DNA of 64,000 nucleotides from GMQP-bins7 sp963776565 (GCA_963776565.1 CAVZNF010000002.1:434001-498000), one strand, 5' to 3'. Shown: positions 36,068 to 45,133, counted from the stretch's first letter. Program-made: numbers and translations. Notes: generated by a model not told the origin, from the sequence alone.

Positions 36068-36501
36068 CGTCCACGAAGGGTTGGGTTCCGCTGTTTAACC
36101 ATTGATCTGGCGCGGCGAAGTCCAACGTCGACCAGCCGGGGCCCCCCGCACATCATGCGGTGCGGGCTCCGCCGGTCGTCGGTTCGCCAGCACCCCTCTC
36201 GGTGCGGGGTAGCCTCGCGGCGGAACCCGAACCTCAGGTGTCAGTTCCACTTGGACGAGCGCGGTAAACGCGGTGCGCTGTCTACGACAAGTCGGTCATT
36301 CCGCGTTCCACAACCGGACGTCAGTCTTGATGATTCGTTCGTCCTTAGTCCGGTGGCAAATACCCGTTGAGCACAAACGCATGGCACGCGAACCGAGCGA
36401 CTGCCCTCGAACACGTCCATGAGGTGCTCGTCCATGCACTTGATGGTTTTGAGCGAACGACACGAGGGCACCCGTCCCGTAGACACGAGAGGAGGTGCCG
36501 C
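36068..36501. other. Intergenic region with one hairpin and no clear gene
   Basis: After the DUF892 stop there is a hairpin (36145-36166). The rest to 36501 shows no protein-like frame. A strong ribosome site, GAGAGGAGG, occurs at 36487-36495 in front of the next reading frame. Confidence 0.3.
36145..36166 (+). terminator. Hairpin CCCGCAC-ATCATGCG-GTGCGGG
   Basis: A 7-bp perfect stem 78 nt after the DUF892 stop, flanked by GC-rich sequence without a T-tract. It could be a terminator for the DUF892 transcript. Confidence 0.35.
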
Positions 36502-36708
36502 ATTCCCGCAAAGGCCCTTTTGATCCGCTACCCGAACGGTGACTTCGAGTACGACTTCACCCGTCGCGTCTTTCCGGCGATCGGCGAGAAAGTGCGACGC
36601 AAGGGCGAGCTTTGGCGCGTGACGCGGATCGCCGAAACCCCCGTACCCACCGCGTACGTGGAGCCGGTCGAAGAAACGCAAGACGCGTCTCCGTCCGCGC
36701 CGATGTAG
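36502..36708 (+). CDS. Small beta-rich hypothetical protein, paralogue 1, with a possible ATT start
   Basis: The frame ALLIRYPNGDFEYDFTRRVF, KVRRKGELWRVTRIAET, ending at 36708, encodes a compact beta-rich protein of about 68 residues. The strong ribosome site GAGAGGAGG lies exactly 6 nt before an ATT codon (36502-36504); no ATG or GTG in frame lies at that distance. A TTG at 36520 is the conventional alternative, but spacing is poor. It shares motif order (R-Y/F-P-N/D-G-D, then LWRV) with the next gene. Confidence 0.5.
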   Translation: MPAKALLIRYPNGDFEYDFTRRVFPAIGEKVRRKGELWRVTRIAETPVPTAYVEPVEETQDASPSAPM

Positions 36709-36717
36709 GCTGGACGA

Positions 36718-36981
36718 ATCCCGAGAACGCCGATCCTGACCCTTCGATTCCCGGACGGCGACGTCGAGCATCGATCTACGCGCGGAGAGCTCCAGCTGGG
36801 AGCACTCATCCGAGCACGCGGAACGCTGTGGCGCGTGCGCGAGTACGTTGGCCCAACCGTGCTCCTTGAGTCCGCCGACCCACTTCCCCTCGACGGGGCT
36901 CCGACTCCGAGCGCCCCAACGGTCATCCCGACAGGGCTCGGCGATGGGCCGCTGACGGTCGAGATCCTCTCGGCAGCCTGA
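36718..36981 (+). CDS. Small beta-rich hypothetical protein, paralogue 2, unclear start
   Basis: A frame beginning ATC CCG (36718) reads TPILTLRFPDGDVEHRSTRG, LIRARGTLWRVREYVG, with a Pro-rich tail, ending at 36981 (about 87 residues). It aligns with the preceding protein over about 50 residues. No ATG, GTG or TTG precedes the conserved part; ATG-TAG at 36703-36708 in the same frame ends the first gene. The two may be a single protein split by a stop, or the start may be ATC or CTG. Confidence 0.45.
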   Translation: MPRTPILTLRFPDGDVEHRSTRGELQLGALIRARGTLWRVREYVGPTVLLESADPLPLDGAPTPSAPTVIPTGLGDGPLTVEILSAA

Positions 36982-37137
36982 CCCGGTTTCACCCTTTCGC
37001 TTAGGTCACGGGGCCCGAATCGGTGGTGCCCGTGCCGAAGTCATCGGTGCGCTCCGTGAGCCGCGCTCCAAGAGCAGTATCCGCGAAGCGACACTCTTGA
37101 AACGTCGAGTGTCCTTTTCAGTCCGTAGTGCCGACGG

Positions 37138-38113
37138 CTAGCCCCGCGCTGCAGCCTGGAGCTCAACCTCGGCCGGCTCGCCTCGGCGGAGCTCGCGACT
37201 GCGCTCCGCCTCCGCGTTGAGTTCTGCGCCAAACAGGAGAGCGAGCGCACTAAGCCAGAGCCAGGTGAGCATGACGATAACTGCCGCCACCGATCCCCAG
37301 GCCTTGTTGTACGAGCCGAACTGGCTGACAAAAACAGCGAACGCACCGGATCCAATGAGCCATACGACAACTGCCGACGCAGTACCGAAGGTCAGAAACT
37401 GCCACCGGGGATGGTCGACGTCGGGGCCCAGATAGAGAATCGCCGCGAATGCGACCAGAAGACCAAGAATCAGCACCGGCCACTGCGCCGTCCACCACAG
37501 CCAGTCGATGAAGGCCTCAATGCCGACAGCTTCACCTATCCACCCTGAGAGCTGCGGGCCAAGCACGAGGAGCGCGAAGGCGAGGACAAACGCGAACAGC
37601 ATCAAGATCACCATCACCAGCGCAGTCAGCCGGCGCTTGAGGAAGCCTCGCGTCTCGTCGCGTTCATAGGCGCTATTGAGCGCCCACATGAGCGTCTGCA
37701 TCGCGCCGGTCAGCGACCATGCGGCCAGCACCGTCCCGACAAGCGCCATCGCGATCCCCGAGCTTGCGTTGTTTTCCGATGACTCGCGTCAGGCTGTCAT
37801 CGACCAACGTCAGCGCCTCGCGCGGGACGACGCCTGCGAGCTTCTCGGTGATTGTCCCGATCGCATCGGGACTCGCAAACAAGCTGAACAACCCGACGGC
37901 GACGAGTAGCAAAGCCGGAATCGCCAAAAACGAGTAGTAGGCGATGGCGGCCGCAAGGTTGGTGATGTGGTCATCAAGCGCTTCCTTGCTGGCTCGAACG
38001 ACGATCGCCTGATAGTCGCGGAGCGAGAGTTCGGCTAGTGTCGGATCTGGAAGGCTCGGTTCGTCGTGCTCTGGTTGCGGCTGGGGCGCCGCCTCGGGCG
38101 GACTAGTAGTCAC
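37138..38113 (-). CDS. YihY/BrkB-family inner-membrane protein, one frameshift
   Basis: The ATG at 38113 opens an acidic, Pro-rich N-terminus and then the family block SKEALDDHITNLAAAIAYYS, with helices near ALLLVAVGLFSLF. A one-base shift near 37775 (VIENNASSGIAMALVG) continues through WSLTGAMQTLMWALNSAYER and four more helices to 37138. Corrected length is about 325 residues with six helices. The family is widespread and its transport role is not established. Confidence 0.85.
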
Positions 38114-38119
38114 GGACTT

Positions 38120-38285
38120 TTAGCGCGCAGGCACGTCCGCGGGATCCGGCGGAATCTGACGGTTGAGCTTCCGGCGGTTGCGGATTCGACCGAGGCTCCC
38201 GCTCCGGGATCAGACCTGGGCCAGACGGCTCAGGCACAGGCACCGGAACGCCTGGTCCGGGTGCAATTGGGCTCGGTTCATCCAT
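38120..38285 (-). CDS. Small proline-rich hypothetical protein, probably frameshifted
   Basis: ATG 38285 starts MDEPSPIAPGPGVPVPVPEP, a Pro-rich tract. After a one-base shift near 38190 the tail reads RRKLNRQIPPDPADVPAR and stops at 38120. About 54 residues in all, with no ribosome site seen. The downstream membrane protein gene starts 7 nt later. Likely a genuine small gene but evidence is limited. Confidence 0.35.
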
Positions 38286-38526
38286 GAGCCATTTGATGCC
38301 CGTGGGACGTGCGCGGCAAACCCGCTTGGCGAGCTCTCGCACGTACTCGTCGGGAATCCGCAGACCGGCGAGATACACGGAGCCGAAGGTACCCCGGGAG
38401 CGAGCGTTTCTTAACCGCCCCAGCGGCGCCGGCGTAATAGGGCGCGCACGATTTCAGGCGCCGCGTGGCTGACGAAGTCGCCATCCTCGGGGCGGCGGTG
38501 AGCCGAGGTTCGCTGCCGTCTTGCAC

Positions 38527-39201
38527 CTAGCCGGACGTTGCCGTCTCGTCGTGCGGCGCACCGACAGGCTTGGATTCGGGAGATCCGCGCTGACGAAGGT
38601 AGATCGTGAAAACCACCATCGTGCCGACGGCGAGGAACTCGGACTGCCAATTCTGGAGGGTCTTCTCCCAGAAATCGGGGTCGAGGAGATAGCGGCTCCA
38701 GGAGACGGGCGCCGCGTCGTGCGTCGCCTGCTCTGCGTTGAAGACACGCCAGTTGTTGAGGGATTGGCCGAACCAGGTCGCAAAGAAGATGAGCGTCATC
38801 ACGATCAGCAGCGAGTTCTCGTAGATGCGCGTGCGGAAGTCGTCCGCCTTCGCCCACCGTGAGCCGCGCATCGGTGTATGGGGCCCAATCTGCTGCTGCT
38901 CGTCGCTTTCGATCCCTGCGTCGCCGAGGGCCTTCGACTCGTTCGAGCCCTTCTGGACGAGCCAGATCGTCGCGCCGATGAAGAGCGAGAACTGCAGGAA
39001 CTCGGACTGCCAGTTCTCCATCACCGCACCGCCGAAGCTCGGCGAAAGCACGTACTGCCACCAGGAGAGGGTTTGCTCCCCGTGCGCTGCCTGCTCCGCG
39101 TTGAAGTTGCGCTGGCCCGCGAACGCTTGGCCGACGAGCGTTGCCAGGAAGATCGTGGCGAAGAAGAGCGAAAGTCCGTTTTCTCGGGCGAAGCGTTTCA
39201 T
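38527..39201 (-). CDS. DUF6766-like membrane protein with two tandem homologous halves
   Basis: A 224-residue protein of two repeats of about 95 residues. Repeat 1 has ENGLSLFFATIFLATLVGQA, FNAEQAAHG and ENWQSEFLQFSLFIG. Repeat 2 has ENSLLIVMTLIFFATWFGQS, FNAEQATHD and QNWQSEFLAVGTMVVF. Each carries two transmembrane helices with an FNAEQ-x-x-H motif between them. The acidic and His residues facing the same side suggest a ligand or metal site; function unknown. The start overlaps the stop of a 27-residue membrane peptide gene (ATGA). Confidence 0.8.
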   Translation of the reverse strand: MKRFARENGLSLFFATIFLATLVGQAFAGQRNFNAEQAAHGEQTLSWWQYVLSPSFGGAVMENWQSEFLQFSLFIGATIWLVQKGSNESKALGDAGIESDEQQQIGPHTPMRGSRWAKADDFRTRIYENSLLIVMTLIFFATWFGQSLNNWRVFNAEQATHDAAPVSWSRYLLDPDFWEKTLQNWQSEFLAVGTMVVFTIYLRQRGSPESKPVGAPHDETATSG

Positions 39202-39281
39202 TGCTGGGTAAGCCCGACGGTGACGAAGAGGACGATGCCCCCCACGATCAGCACCGAGTACAGGACGAACATCGCGCGCAC
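39198..39281 (-). CDS. 27-residue membrane peptide coupled to the DUF6766-like gene
   Basis: A GTG at 39281 opens MRAMFVLYSVLIVGGIVLFV then TVGLTQQ and a TGA that overlaps the ATG of the next gene (CAATGAAA). The product is a single transmembrane helix. The overlap implies translational coupling and a shared role. The frame is open a little further upstream (AAFERNSAHIVRAM) but has no other start codon. Confidence 0.4.
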   Translation of the reverse strand: MRAMFVLYSVLIVGGIVLFVTVGLTQQ

Positions 39282-39484
39282 GATGTGAGCCGAGTTCCTC
39301 TCGAAGGCCGCCGGCCCTGCTGGGCGACGCTCGGATCACATGACGACGGTGCGCTGTGCGGGTTCCGGACGGGGATCAGACCGATGCTCTGACGATGAAG
39401 CTCGCCAGCACCTCGAAGTACCCTATCCCGCGAGATGACGGAGTCCGCTGGATGCAAAATTTGGCTCTATTCTGTCTTTTCTTC

Positions 39485-39530
39485 GATGGGCCGGGCAGGG
39501 ATCGAACCTGCGACCTTGGGATTAAAAGTC
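39485..39530 (-). repeat. Copy of the 3' half of tRNA-Lys (putative attL of the 16-kb island)
   Basis: These 46 bp match 55683-55728 (the 3' half of the intact tRNA-Lys plus flank) at 45 positions. The match covers the T-arm and acceptor strand and ends at the anticodon stem (GATTAAAAGTC). It is in direct orientation relative to the intact tRNA, 16.2 kb away, and lies about 100 nt from an integrase remnant. This is the classic architecture left by site-specific integration into a tRNA gene. Confidence 0.88.
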
Positions 39531-39639
39531 TCGACAAGGCGGGCGCAGGTCAATGCAGCCGACTGAAAATGCCTGCAATCTGCACGGAGCGATGTCGCAG
39601 GGAAGTGCAACGGAATGCAGACGGCGGAGACACGGCGGT

Positions 39640-39892
39640 ACTCCGATTCGTACTCCACCCGACGCCTGGGCGAGAGTACGCTCGCGGGCTGCTGTCGATC
39701 TTGCGGCACTGGAAGGCTCGATCCCGCTTGTCGCAGCCCCATCACTTCGTCACGACCACGAGGACGGGCCGACCGCTTGAGCATCGCGAGGCTGCCCGTC
39801 GTCTCGCAAGCGTCGTGAAGAGGGCCGGACTGGACATCGATGGCCTGCCCAGAATCACGCCGCATCAGTTGAGGTACGGGTCATCTGCGTAG
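39640..39892 (+). pseudogene. Tyrosine recombinase (integrase) remnant, C-terminal part truncated
   Basis: The frame LLSILRHWKARSRLSQPHHF, TTRTGRPLEHREAARRLASV, LPRITPHQLR is the core of a phage-type integrase catalytic domain, ending at the H-x-x-R box. The C-terminal part with the second His and nucleophilic Tyr is missing, and the preceding N-terminal domain is not readable. It lies beside the tRNA-Lys-derived repeat, so it probably belonged to the element that integrated there. It is inactive as it stands. Confidence 0.75.
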
Positions 39893-39894
39893 AC

Positions 39895-39925
39895 CTTGTC
39901 GGAGGTTCGAATCCTTCAGAGGCAT
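39895..39925. other. tRNA T-arm-like sequence next to the integrase remnant
   Basis: GGAGGTTCGAATCCTTC at 39901-39917 can form a 5-bp T-stem with a TTCGAAT loop (one G-U pair). No complete tRNA fits around it. It might be a fragment of another tRNA gene carried by the element. Confidence 0.3.
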
Positions 39926-40005
39926 GGCATCAAAGCCCCTGGTGCGAATCCATGCGATCTGGCTGTCGTACCCTAGAATTCTTCGCCGAATCGAAAGGAC
40001 GCGCG

Positions 40006-41094
40006 ATGGCCCAGGTGAGCTACGTCAACGCAACCTGCATATATGCGAAAAACCCTGTCCCGGCCGTCAACGAACTCAACCTAGAGATCGCTGACGGTGA
40101 GTTCATGGTGCTCGTCGGCCCTTCGGGCTCTGGCAAGTCGACGGCCCTGCGCATGCTCGCCGGGCTCGAGCCGGTCAGCGGTGGAACGGTACAAATCGGC
40201 GGCGAGGACGTCTCAGACAAGGCTCCGAGGGACCGGGACATCGCCATGGTTTTCCAGAACTACGCGCTGTACCCCCACATGTCAGTCGCAGAAAACATGG
40301 GCTTCGCCCTGAAGCTGAGGGGCGTAAAGACGAAGGAGCGGCAGGCGAAGGTGCACGAGGCAGCGGCGATGCTCGACCTCGAGGAGTACCTAGACCGCAG
40401 ACCCGGCGCGCTCTCCGGCGGCCAGAGACAGCGCGTCGCAATGGGCAGGGCCGTCGTGCGAGAGCCGAGTGTCTTCCTCATGGATGAGCCGCTGTCGAAT
40501 CTCGACGCCCAGCTGCGCGTCGAGACGCGTGCGCACATCGCCGCACTTCAAGCGCGGCTCGGCACAACCACGATCTACGTCACACACGACCAGGTCGAGG
40601 CGCTGACGATGGGACATCGTGTCGCGGTGCTCCGGGACGGGCTCTTGCAACAGGTTGACACGCCGCGCAACCTCTATGACTCCCCGGTGAATGAGTTCGT
40701 GGCCGGTTTCATCGGCTCCCCGGCGATGAACCTCCGCGAGGCACGCCTCGTTCCAGGCGGCGCTCTACTGGGCGAGATCGTGATACCGCTGAGCCAAGAA
40801 ACGCTCGCTGCGGCACACCGAGCCGGCCTCGAGACCGTGATACTCGGCCTCCGGCCCGAGGCCTACACGAGTAGCCCTGACGGCCCCCTCCGGCTGCACG
40901 TGGCCCTCATCGAGGAGCTCGGCGCCGACGCGTACATCTACGGACAGCTCCCTGGAGACGACCCGAACAGCAAGCCGTTCGTCGTGCGTCACAGCGGCCG
41001 CGTCCCGCCGGTCGTCGGAGATGTTGTCGGCCTCGACGTGACCCCGGGCACCGAGCTCATCTTCCATCCGGCCACCGGCGCGCGGGTGAAGTAG
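40006..41094 (+). CDS. Sugar ABC transporter ATP-binding protein (MalK/UgpC type)
   Basis: A 362-residue ATPase: Walker A GPSGSGKST, Q-loop VFQNYALYPHM, signature LSGGQRQRVAMGRA, Walker B VFLMDEPLSNLDA and H-loop VTHDQVEALTM. The C-terminal OB/TOBE domain (about 240-362) contains GLRPEAYT. MalK-type subunits serve carbohydrate importers; here the matching binding protein and permeases are 6 kb downstream on the same strand. Ribosome site GAAAGGA precedes the ATG at 40006. First functional gene of the island. Confidence 0.93.
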   Translation: MAQVSYVNATCIYAKNPVPAVNELNLEIADGEFMVLVGPSGSGKSTALRMLAGLEPVSGGTVQIGGEDVSDKAPRDRDIAMVFQNYALYPHMSVAENMGFALKLRGVKTKERQAKVHEAAAMLDLEEYLDRRPGALSGGQRQRVAMGRAVVREPSVFLMDEPLSNLDAQLRVETRAHIAALQARLGTTTIYVTHDQVEALTMGHRVAVLRDGLLQQVDTPRNLYDSPVNEFVAGFIGSPAMNLREARLVPGGALLGEIVIPLSQETLAAAHRAGLETVILGLRPEAYTSSPDGPLRLHVALIEELGADAYIYGQLPGDDPNSKPFVVRHSGRVPPVVGDVVGLDVTPGTELIFHPATGARVK

Positions 41095-41198
41095 GGAGGC
41101 GCCGGGCGAGCGGCTCGCCGGTCCCGAGCTGCCGTGGTGCAGAGGTTTCGGACCGTTTTGCCGACAGTCGACGTTCGCCGATTCCAGGAGATGGATCG

Positions 41199-42794
41199 AT
41201 GTCCCGCAAGTTCCTCACGCGCCCAACCGGGGCGCGCCTGCAGAGTCAGTCCACCGTGTCCGCGGTTGCAGCGTTCCCGGGCGCGCCGAGTCCGAGCGCA
41301 TCGTTCGACTGGCGTCGGCGAGCGATCGACTACGACTCGTTCGTCTACGACTGGTCGCAGCCAGGCCGGTTTCCGACGATCGCGTGGGATCACACGCACT
41401 ACAACATGCGTGACGACACCTACAAGATGCCGTCCTACTACGGCGATGGCCGGCTCGACACGGACGGCACGCAGGAAGCGCTCGGCCAGATCGCATCCGT
41501 CGTCGGGGCGACGCTCGTAGGAATCGACAAGTCGAGCCAGGACGGCATCGACTACGTCGACATGCTGCGCACGTTCTACTCGCCCCGCCTCGGGATCGCA
41601 CTGAACCAACCCACCGTGCAAACCGCCCTGGCGGGCCAGGCCGACCTCCACGGCGGTCACAGCTACTGGTACACGACTGCAGCGAACGTCCTCTACTACA
41701 TGCTCGGCGCGCAGTACCCGAATGCGACGAGCATGACCGACATGTTGCGGAGCATCGCCGACACGTTCTGCGATCAGGTTGTCGCTCTCGGCGGCGCGAG
41801 CGCGAACTTCGACGGGCAGGGATTCGACTTCTCGACGGGGACGAAGAACGCCGGCAACCGAAACGAGGGTGGCGACGGGGCGGCCGGCACGGCTGCGATC
41901 GAGCTGTGGGCCCATGCCAAGTTCGGCGACGCGAAGTACCTCCAGGCGGCGATGTGGTCGATGGACTACCTCGAACGCTCAGAGTCGAGTCTCTTCTACG
42001 AGATGCTGCCCCAGATGGCGCCGTACCTCGCGGCGAGAATGAATGCGCAATTCGGCACCGACTACGACGTCCGCAAGTACTTCGACTGGATCCTCGGCGG
42101 ATCAGTCGTACGCCCCGGGTGGGGAACGATCCTCGAGCGCTGGGGGAGCTACGACGCCTACGGCCTCATCGGCAGTCAAACCGACGGCGGCGGCTACGCC
42201 TTTGCGATGAACACCTTTTCCGCACCGCTCTTTGCGGCCGCCGCGAAGTACGACCCGAGGTTCGCGGACACTGTCGGCCGGTGGATGTTGAACATCCACA
42301 ATGCAGCCCGCTTCTACTACCCGGACCAGATGCCGGTCGGGAATCAGTGGTACGGAGCCACCTACATCGAGGACCCGGCGCACGTCATTCCATATGAGGG
42401 GCTCCGCGCGACGGAGAACGGCCACACTCCGAACGCGACGGGCGACCCCGCCGCCTACTGGCAGCAGTGGGGGCTGAACCCCGACGTCACCAGCGACCTC
42501 GGTCTCTACGGCGGGAGTTGGGTCGGGTTCCTCGGGGGCTCGGTCAGTGCCACGAACGTCCCCAACGTCCTGCGGACGGACCTGAATGCACTCGACTTCT
42601 ACGCGACCTCGTCGGATCCGACCTACCTCTACTTCAACCCGACGTCCGGCCCCGTCGGCGTCGAGGTGACGCCGGCCGGCGCATCGGATCTCCATGACGA
42701 AGTCACGGGCCGGGTGCTGCCGCAGAACGTCTCCGGAACGCAAACGGTGACGATCCCGCCTGGTTCGACGATCCTCGTGGTCGCTCCCACCTAA
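41199..42794 (+). CDS. Large enzyme-like protein of unrecognised family, probably (alpha/alpha)-barrel glycosidase-related
   Basis: A 531-residue protein rich in aromatic and acidic residues. Helix-rich central parts (AAGTAAIELWAHAKFGDAKY, AAMWSMDYLERSESSLFYEM) resemble six-hairpin glycosidase or lyase barrels. The C-terminal about 90 residues form a beta domain (YLYFNPTSGPVGVEVTPAG). It has no clear signal peptide. A ribosome site CAGGAGATGG precedes the ATG. Located between the MalK gene and GH130-like genes, it likely acts on the same glycan. I cannot assign a family. Confidence 0.6.
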   Translation: MSRKFLTRPTGARLQSQSTVSAVAAFPGAPSPSASFDWRRRAIDYDSFVYDWSQPGRFPTIAWDHTHYNMRDDTYKMPSYYGDGRLDTDGTQEALGQIASVVGATLVGIDKSSQDGIDYVDMLRTFYSPRLGIALNQPTVQTALAGQADLHGGHSYWYTTAANVLYYMLGAQYPNATSMTDMLRSIADTFCDQVVALGGASANFDGQGFDFSTGTKNAGNRNEGGDGAAGTAAIELWAHAKFGDAKYLQAAMWSMDYLERSESSLFYEMLPQMAPYLAARMNAQFGTDYDVRKYFDWILGGSVVRPGWGTILERWGSYDAYGLIGSQTDGGGYAFAMNTFSAPLFAAAAKYDPRFADTVGRWMLNIHNAARFYYPDQMPVGNQWYGATYIEDPAHVIPYEGLRATENGHTPNATGDPAAYWQQWGLNPDVTSDLGLYGGSWVGFLGGSVSATNVPNVLRTDLNALDFYATSSDPTYLYFNPTSGPVGVEVTPAGASDLHDEVTGRVLPQNVSGTQTVTIPPGSTILVVAPT

Positions 42795-43855
42795 CGGTCG
42801 TGCGGTGTCTCAACACGCGCGGAGCGGTAGAAGGAGAGCTCGCGGACACCGGCGGACGCGTCCCATCCCTGGGCGAAGAGCCAGGTCCCGCCGTGCTGGA
42901 GCAGTCCGCCCCAGGACAAGGATCCGCCCTTGTTGAGCGAGATCTGCCTGAACGGGCTGTCGCGGTGGTAGAGAGCCTGTGCTGCGAACGTCCCCGCTGC
43001 GTCCGCCCTGCAGAAGATGTCGAGGACGATGCGCCCGTCGTCGAAGGCGGCGGCGCATGCCACCTCGTGCAGGAGACCTTCGAGCGGTGCGAGGTCGAGG
43101 TAATGCCGCTCTTCGAACTGCCAGTGAACGAGGTCCTCGGACAGGCCTATCTGCAGAGTTCCATTGCATCCTTCGGACAGATACATGAGGAATTCACCGC
43201 CGACCCGAACGGCATCGCCGTTCGCGTCACGCGGGATGACAGCGCCCTTGCACCACAGTCTGGAGACCTCGTGCGGGACGATCGGTCCGATCTTCGTCCA
43301 GTTGACCAGGTCGTCGGAGACCGCCAGGTTGATGTCGCACCCGATGTCCTCGATCGCGTAGTTGGGTGAGAGATGGCGAGCGGCGTCAGCAGGGTCGACG
43401 GGAAAGACAGCGTTGTAGAAGAGGAAGTACCGTCCATCCGCGCGATAGATCTTCGGGTCCTCGCAGCCGTGCAGCTCGTTGTCCATGGTGGGGTAGATCA
43501 ACGGATTGCGGGAACTGTCGGTCCAGCCTGTGGCGGGATCGTGGACGGCCATGCCGATCCGGCTTGCGGTGGACTCCATGCTGGGCGATGCCCGGTAGAA
43601 CACCACGAGTCGACCGTCGTGCCGGATCAGCGACGGGTTGAAGATGGCTGAGGCGGTCCACCCGATGCCGGTTGGGTCGGGCCATTGGCCGCTCGGCGCG
43701 AAGGTGAGCGACGAGTCGCGACGGAACGGGCCGATCGCCCAGTCGGGGGTGTGTTCATAGTGGGCCGAGAAGTGATCCTGGGAAAGGTGCTGCTTGGTGA
43801 GGGCGGCCGCGTCGTGGTAGTTGGCGGCCAGCCCATGCTGGGTCAGCGGTAGCAT
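42791..43855 (-). CDS. GH130/GH43-like five-bladed propeller glycosidase
   Basis: A 354-residue protein with blades such as SAIFNPSLIRHDGRLVVFYR, SRIGMAVHDPATGWTDSSRN, ELHGCEDPKIYRADGRYFLF and GCDINLAVSDDLVNWTKIG. This is the repeated architecture of GH130 and GH43-type enzymes. The Asp/Glu residues in NPSLIRHD and CEDPKI are candidate catalytic residues. It is convergent with the preceding gene, and their last codons overlap (42791-42794). Likely a phosphorylase or hydrolase for beta-linked oligosaccharides. Confidence 0.8.
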   Translation of the reverse strand: MLPLTQHGLAANYHDAAALTKQHLSQDHFSAHYEHTPDWAIGPFRRDSSLTFAPSGQWPDPTGIGWTASAIFNPSLIRHDGRLVVFYRASPSMESTASRIGMAVHDPATGWTDSSRNPLIYPTMDNELHGCEDPKIYRADGRYFLFYNAVFPVDPADAARHLSPNYAIEDIGCDINLAVSDDLVNWTKIGPIVPHEVSRLWCKGAVIPRDANGDAVRVGGEFLMYLSEGCNGTLQIGLSEDLVHWQFEERHYLDLAPLEGLLHEVACAAAFDDGRIVLDIFCRADAAGTFAAQALYHRDSPFRQISLNKGGSLSWGGLLQHGGTWLFAQGWDASAGVRELSFYRSARVETPHDR

Positions 43856-44038
43856 GATCTCCTAGGTGGTGAGCTGGGCGCCGACGTCGAGCTCGTCCAT
43901 CACAGCGTGGCCGGCAGCCATATATTCCCGAACGATTCTTGATCCGCGGTCTGATCGATGGTGCGGCCACGAGATGACGACGACTGCGCATCAGGACGCC
44001 GGACACTCCCTGCTCCTTCAACCGATCGAAGGAAGTCC

Positions 44039-45133
44039 ATGACCTCCGGTTCAGCCCAGTCGCCTCCTACGCACCTCCCGAACGTCCCATACAGACTCAC
44101 CCGCCTCGGCATCATCATGTCAGGCGACCCGAACGCCCCGTACGAAGTGGAAGGCGTGCTGAATCCGGCAACGGCGTGGGGAGCCGACGGTGAGCTCTAT
44201 CTCTACCCGCGGCTGGTGGCCGAGGGGAACGTCTCACGCGTGGGTAAGGCGCGCGTGGTCTTGGCCGACGGGGTACCGACCCAGGTGGAGCGGCAGGGCG
44301 TCGTTCTGGAACCTGATCGCCCCTGGGAGCACGGCCTTCGGCACGGGGGCGTCGAAGACCCCCGCATCACCTGGATTCCTTCCCTCGACGTCCACGCCAT
44401 GACCTACGTCGCGTTCGGACCGTTCGGGCCCCGGCCCGCGGTCGCGATCTCGCGCGATCTGGAGCGTTGGGAGAGGCTGGGACCGTTCCAGTTCGAGTAC
44501 GACGACGCCCTCGAGATCGACCTGAATCTCTATCCGAACAAGGACGTCCTGTTCTTCCCGGACGTCGTCCCGGATCCAGACGGTCGACCGAGCTACGCGG
44601 TGATCCATCGTCCGATGTGGGAGTTCTGGTTCACGCAAACGGACGAGGTTGCGACCCTTCCGGCCGGCACGACCGATTCTCGTGCAAGCATCTGGATCTC
44701 GTACATCCCGGAAGCGGATGTGCGGGCGGACATCTCGGCGCTCACTCGCCCGAGAGGACATCGCTTCGTAGCCGGCTCCCAGTTCGAGTGGGAGAGCCTC
44801 AAAGTGGGGGGAGGGCCGCCGCCGACCAGAGTGGACGAGGGCTGGCTCCTGATCCACCACGGCGTTGCGGGCACGATCAGCGACGACCCGTTCGTGCCGC
44901 AGACCGACGTGTTCTACTCGGCAGGAGCGCTGATCCTCAGCGACGCCGATCCGTCGCAGGTCATCGCGCGCACGCCTGAGCCGCTCCTCGTGCCCGAGAC
45001 ACTGGATGAGCTTGTCGGCACAGTGGGAAACGTGGTCTTCCCTACGGCGATCGAGTCGATCGAGGGTACGCGCTACGTCTTCTACGGCATGGCCGACGCG
45101 AAGATCGGTGTCGCTCGTCTTGAGCGAACCTAG
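44039..45133 (+). CDS. GH130-like glycosidase/phosphorylase
   Basis: A 364-residue propeller enzyme of the GH130-related group. Motifs: YEVEGVLNPATAWGADGELY, RHGGVEDPRITWIPSLDVHA, FFPDVVPDPDGRPSYAVIHR and GGGPPPTRVDEGWLLIHHGV. It is distinct from both the convergent neighbour and the chromosomal GH130 at 25815, so the island carries two members. The ATG at 44039 follows CGAAGGAAG. It is divergent from the 42791 gene; a shared promoter region lies at 43856-44038. Confidence 0.82.
   Translation: MTSGSAQSPPTHLPNVPYRLTRLGIIMSGDPNAPYEVEGVLNPATAWGADGELYLYPRLVAEGNVSRVGKARVVLADGVPTQVERQGVVLEPDRPWEHGLRHGGVEDPRITWIPSLDVHAMTYVAFGPFGPRPAVAISRDLERWERLGPFQFEYDDALEIDLNLYPNKDVLFFPDVVPDPDGRPSYAVIHRPMWEFWFTQTDEVATLPAGTTDSRASIWISYIPEADVRADISALTRPRGHRFVAGSQFEWESLKVGGGPPPTRVDEGWLLIHHGVAGTISDDPFVPQTDVFYSAGALILSDADPSQVIARTPEPLLVPETLDELVGTVGNVVFPTAIESIEGTRYVFYGMADAKIGVARLERT

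Noticed and set aside
39467..39865. A 132-residue minus-strand frame containing FNPKVAGSIPARP
   Set aside because: That peptide is simply a translation of the tRNA-Lys 3' sequence; the rest is antisense to the integrase remnant.
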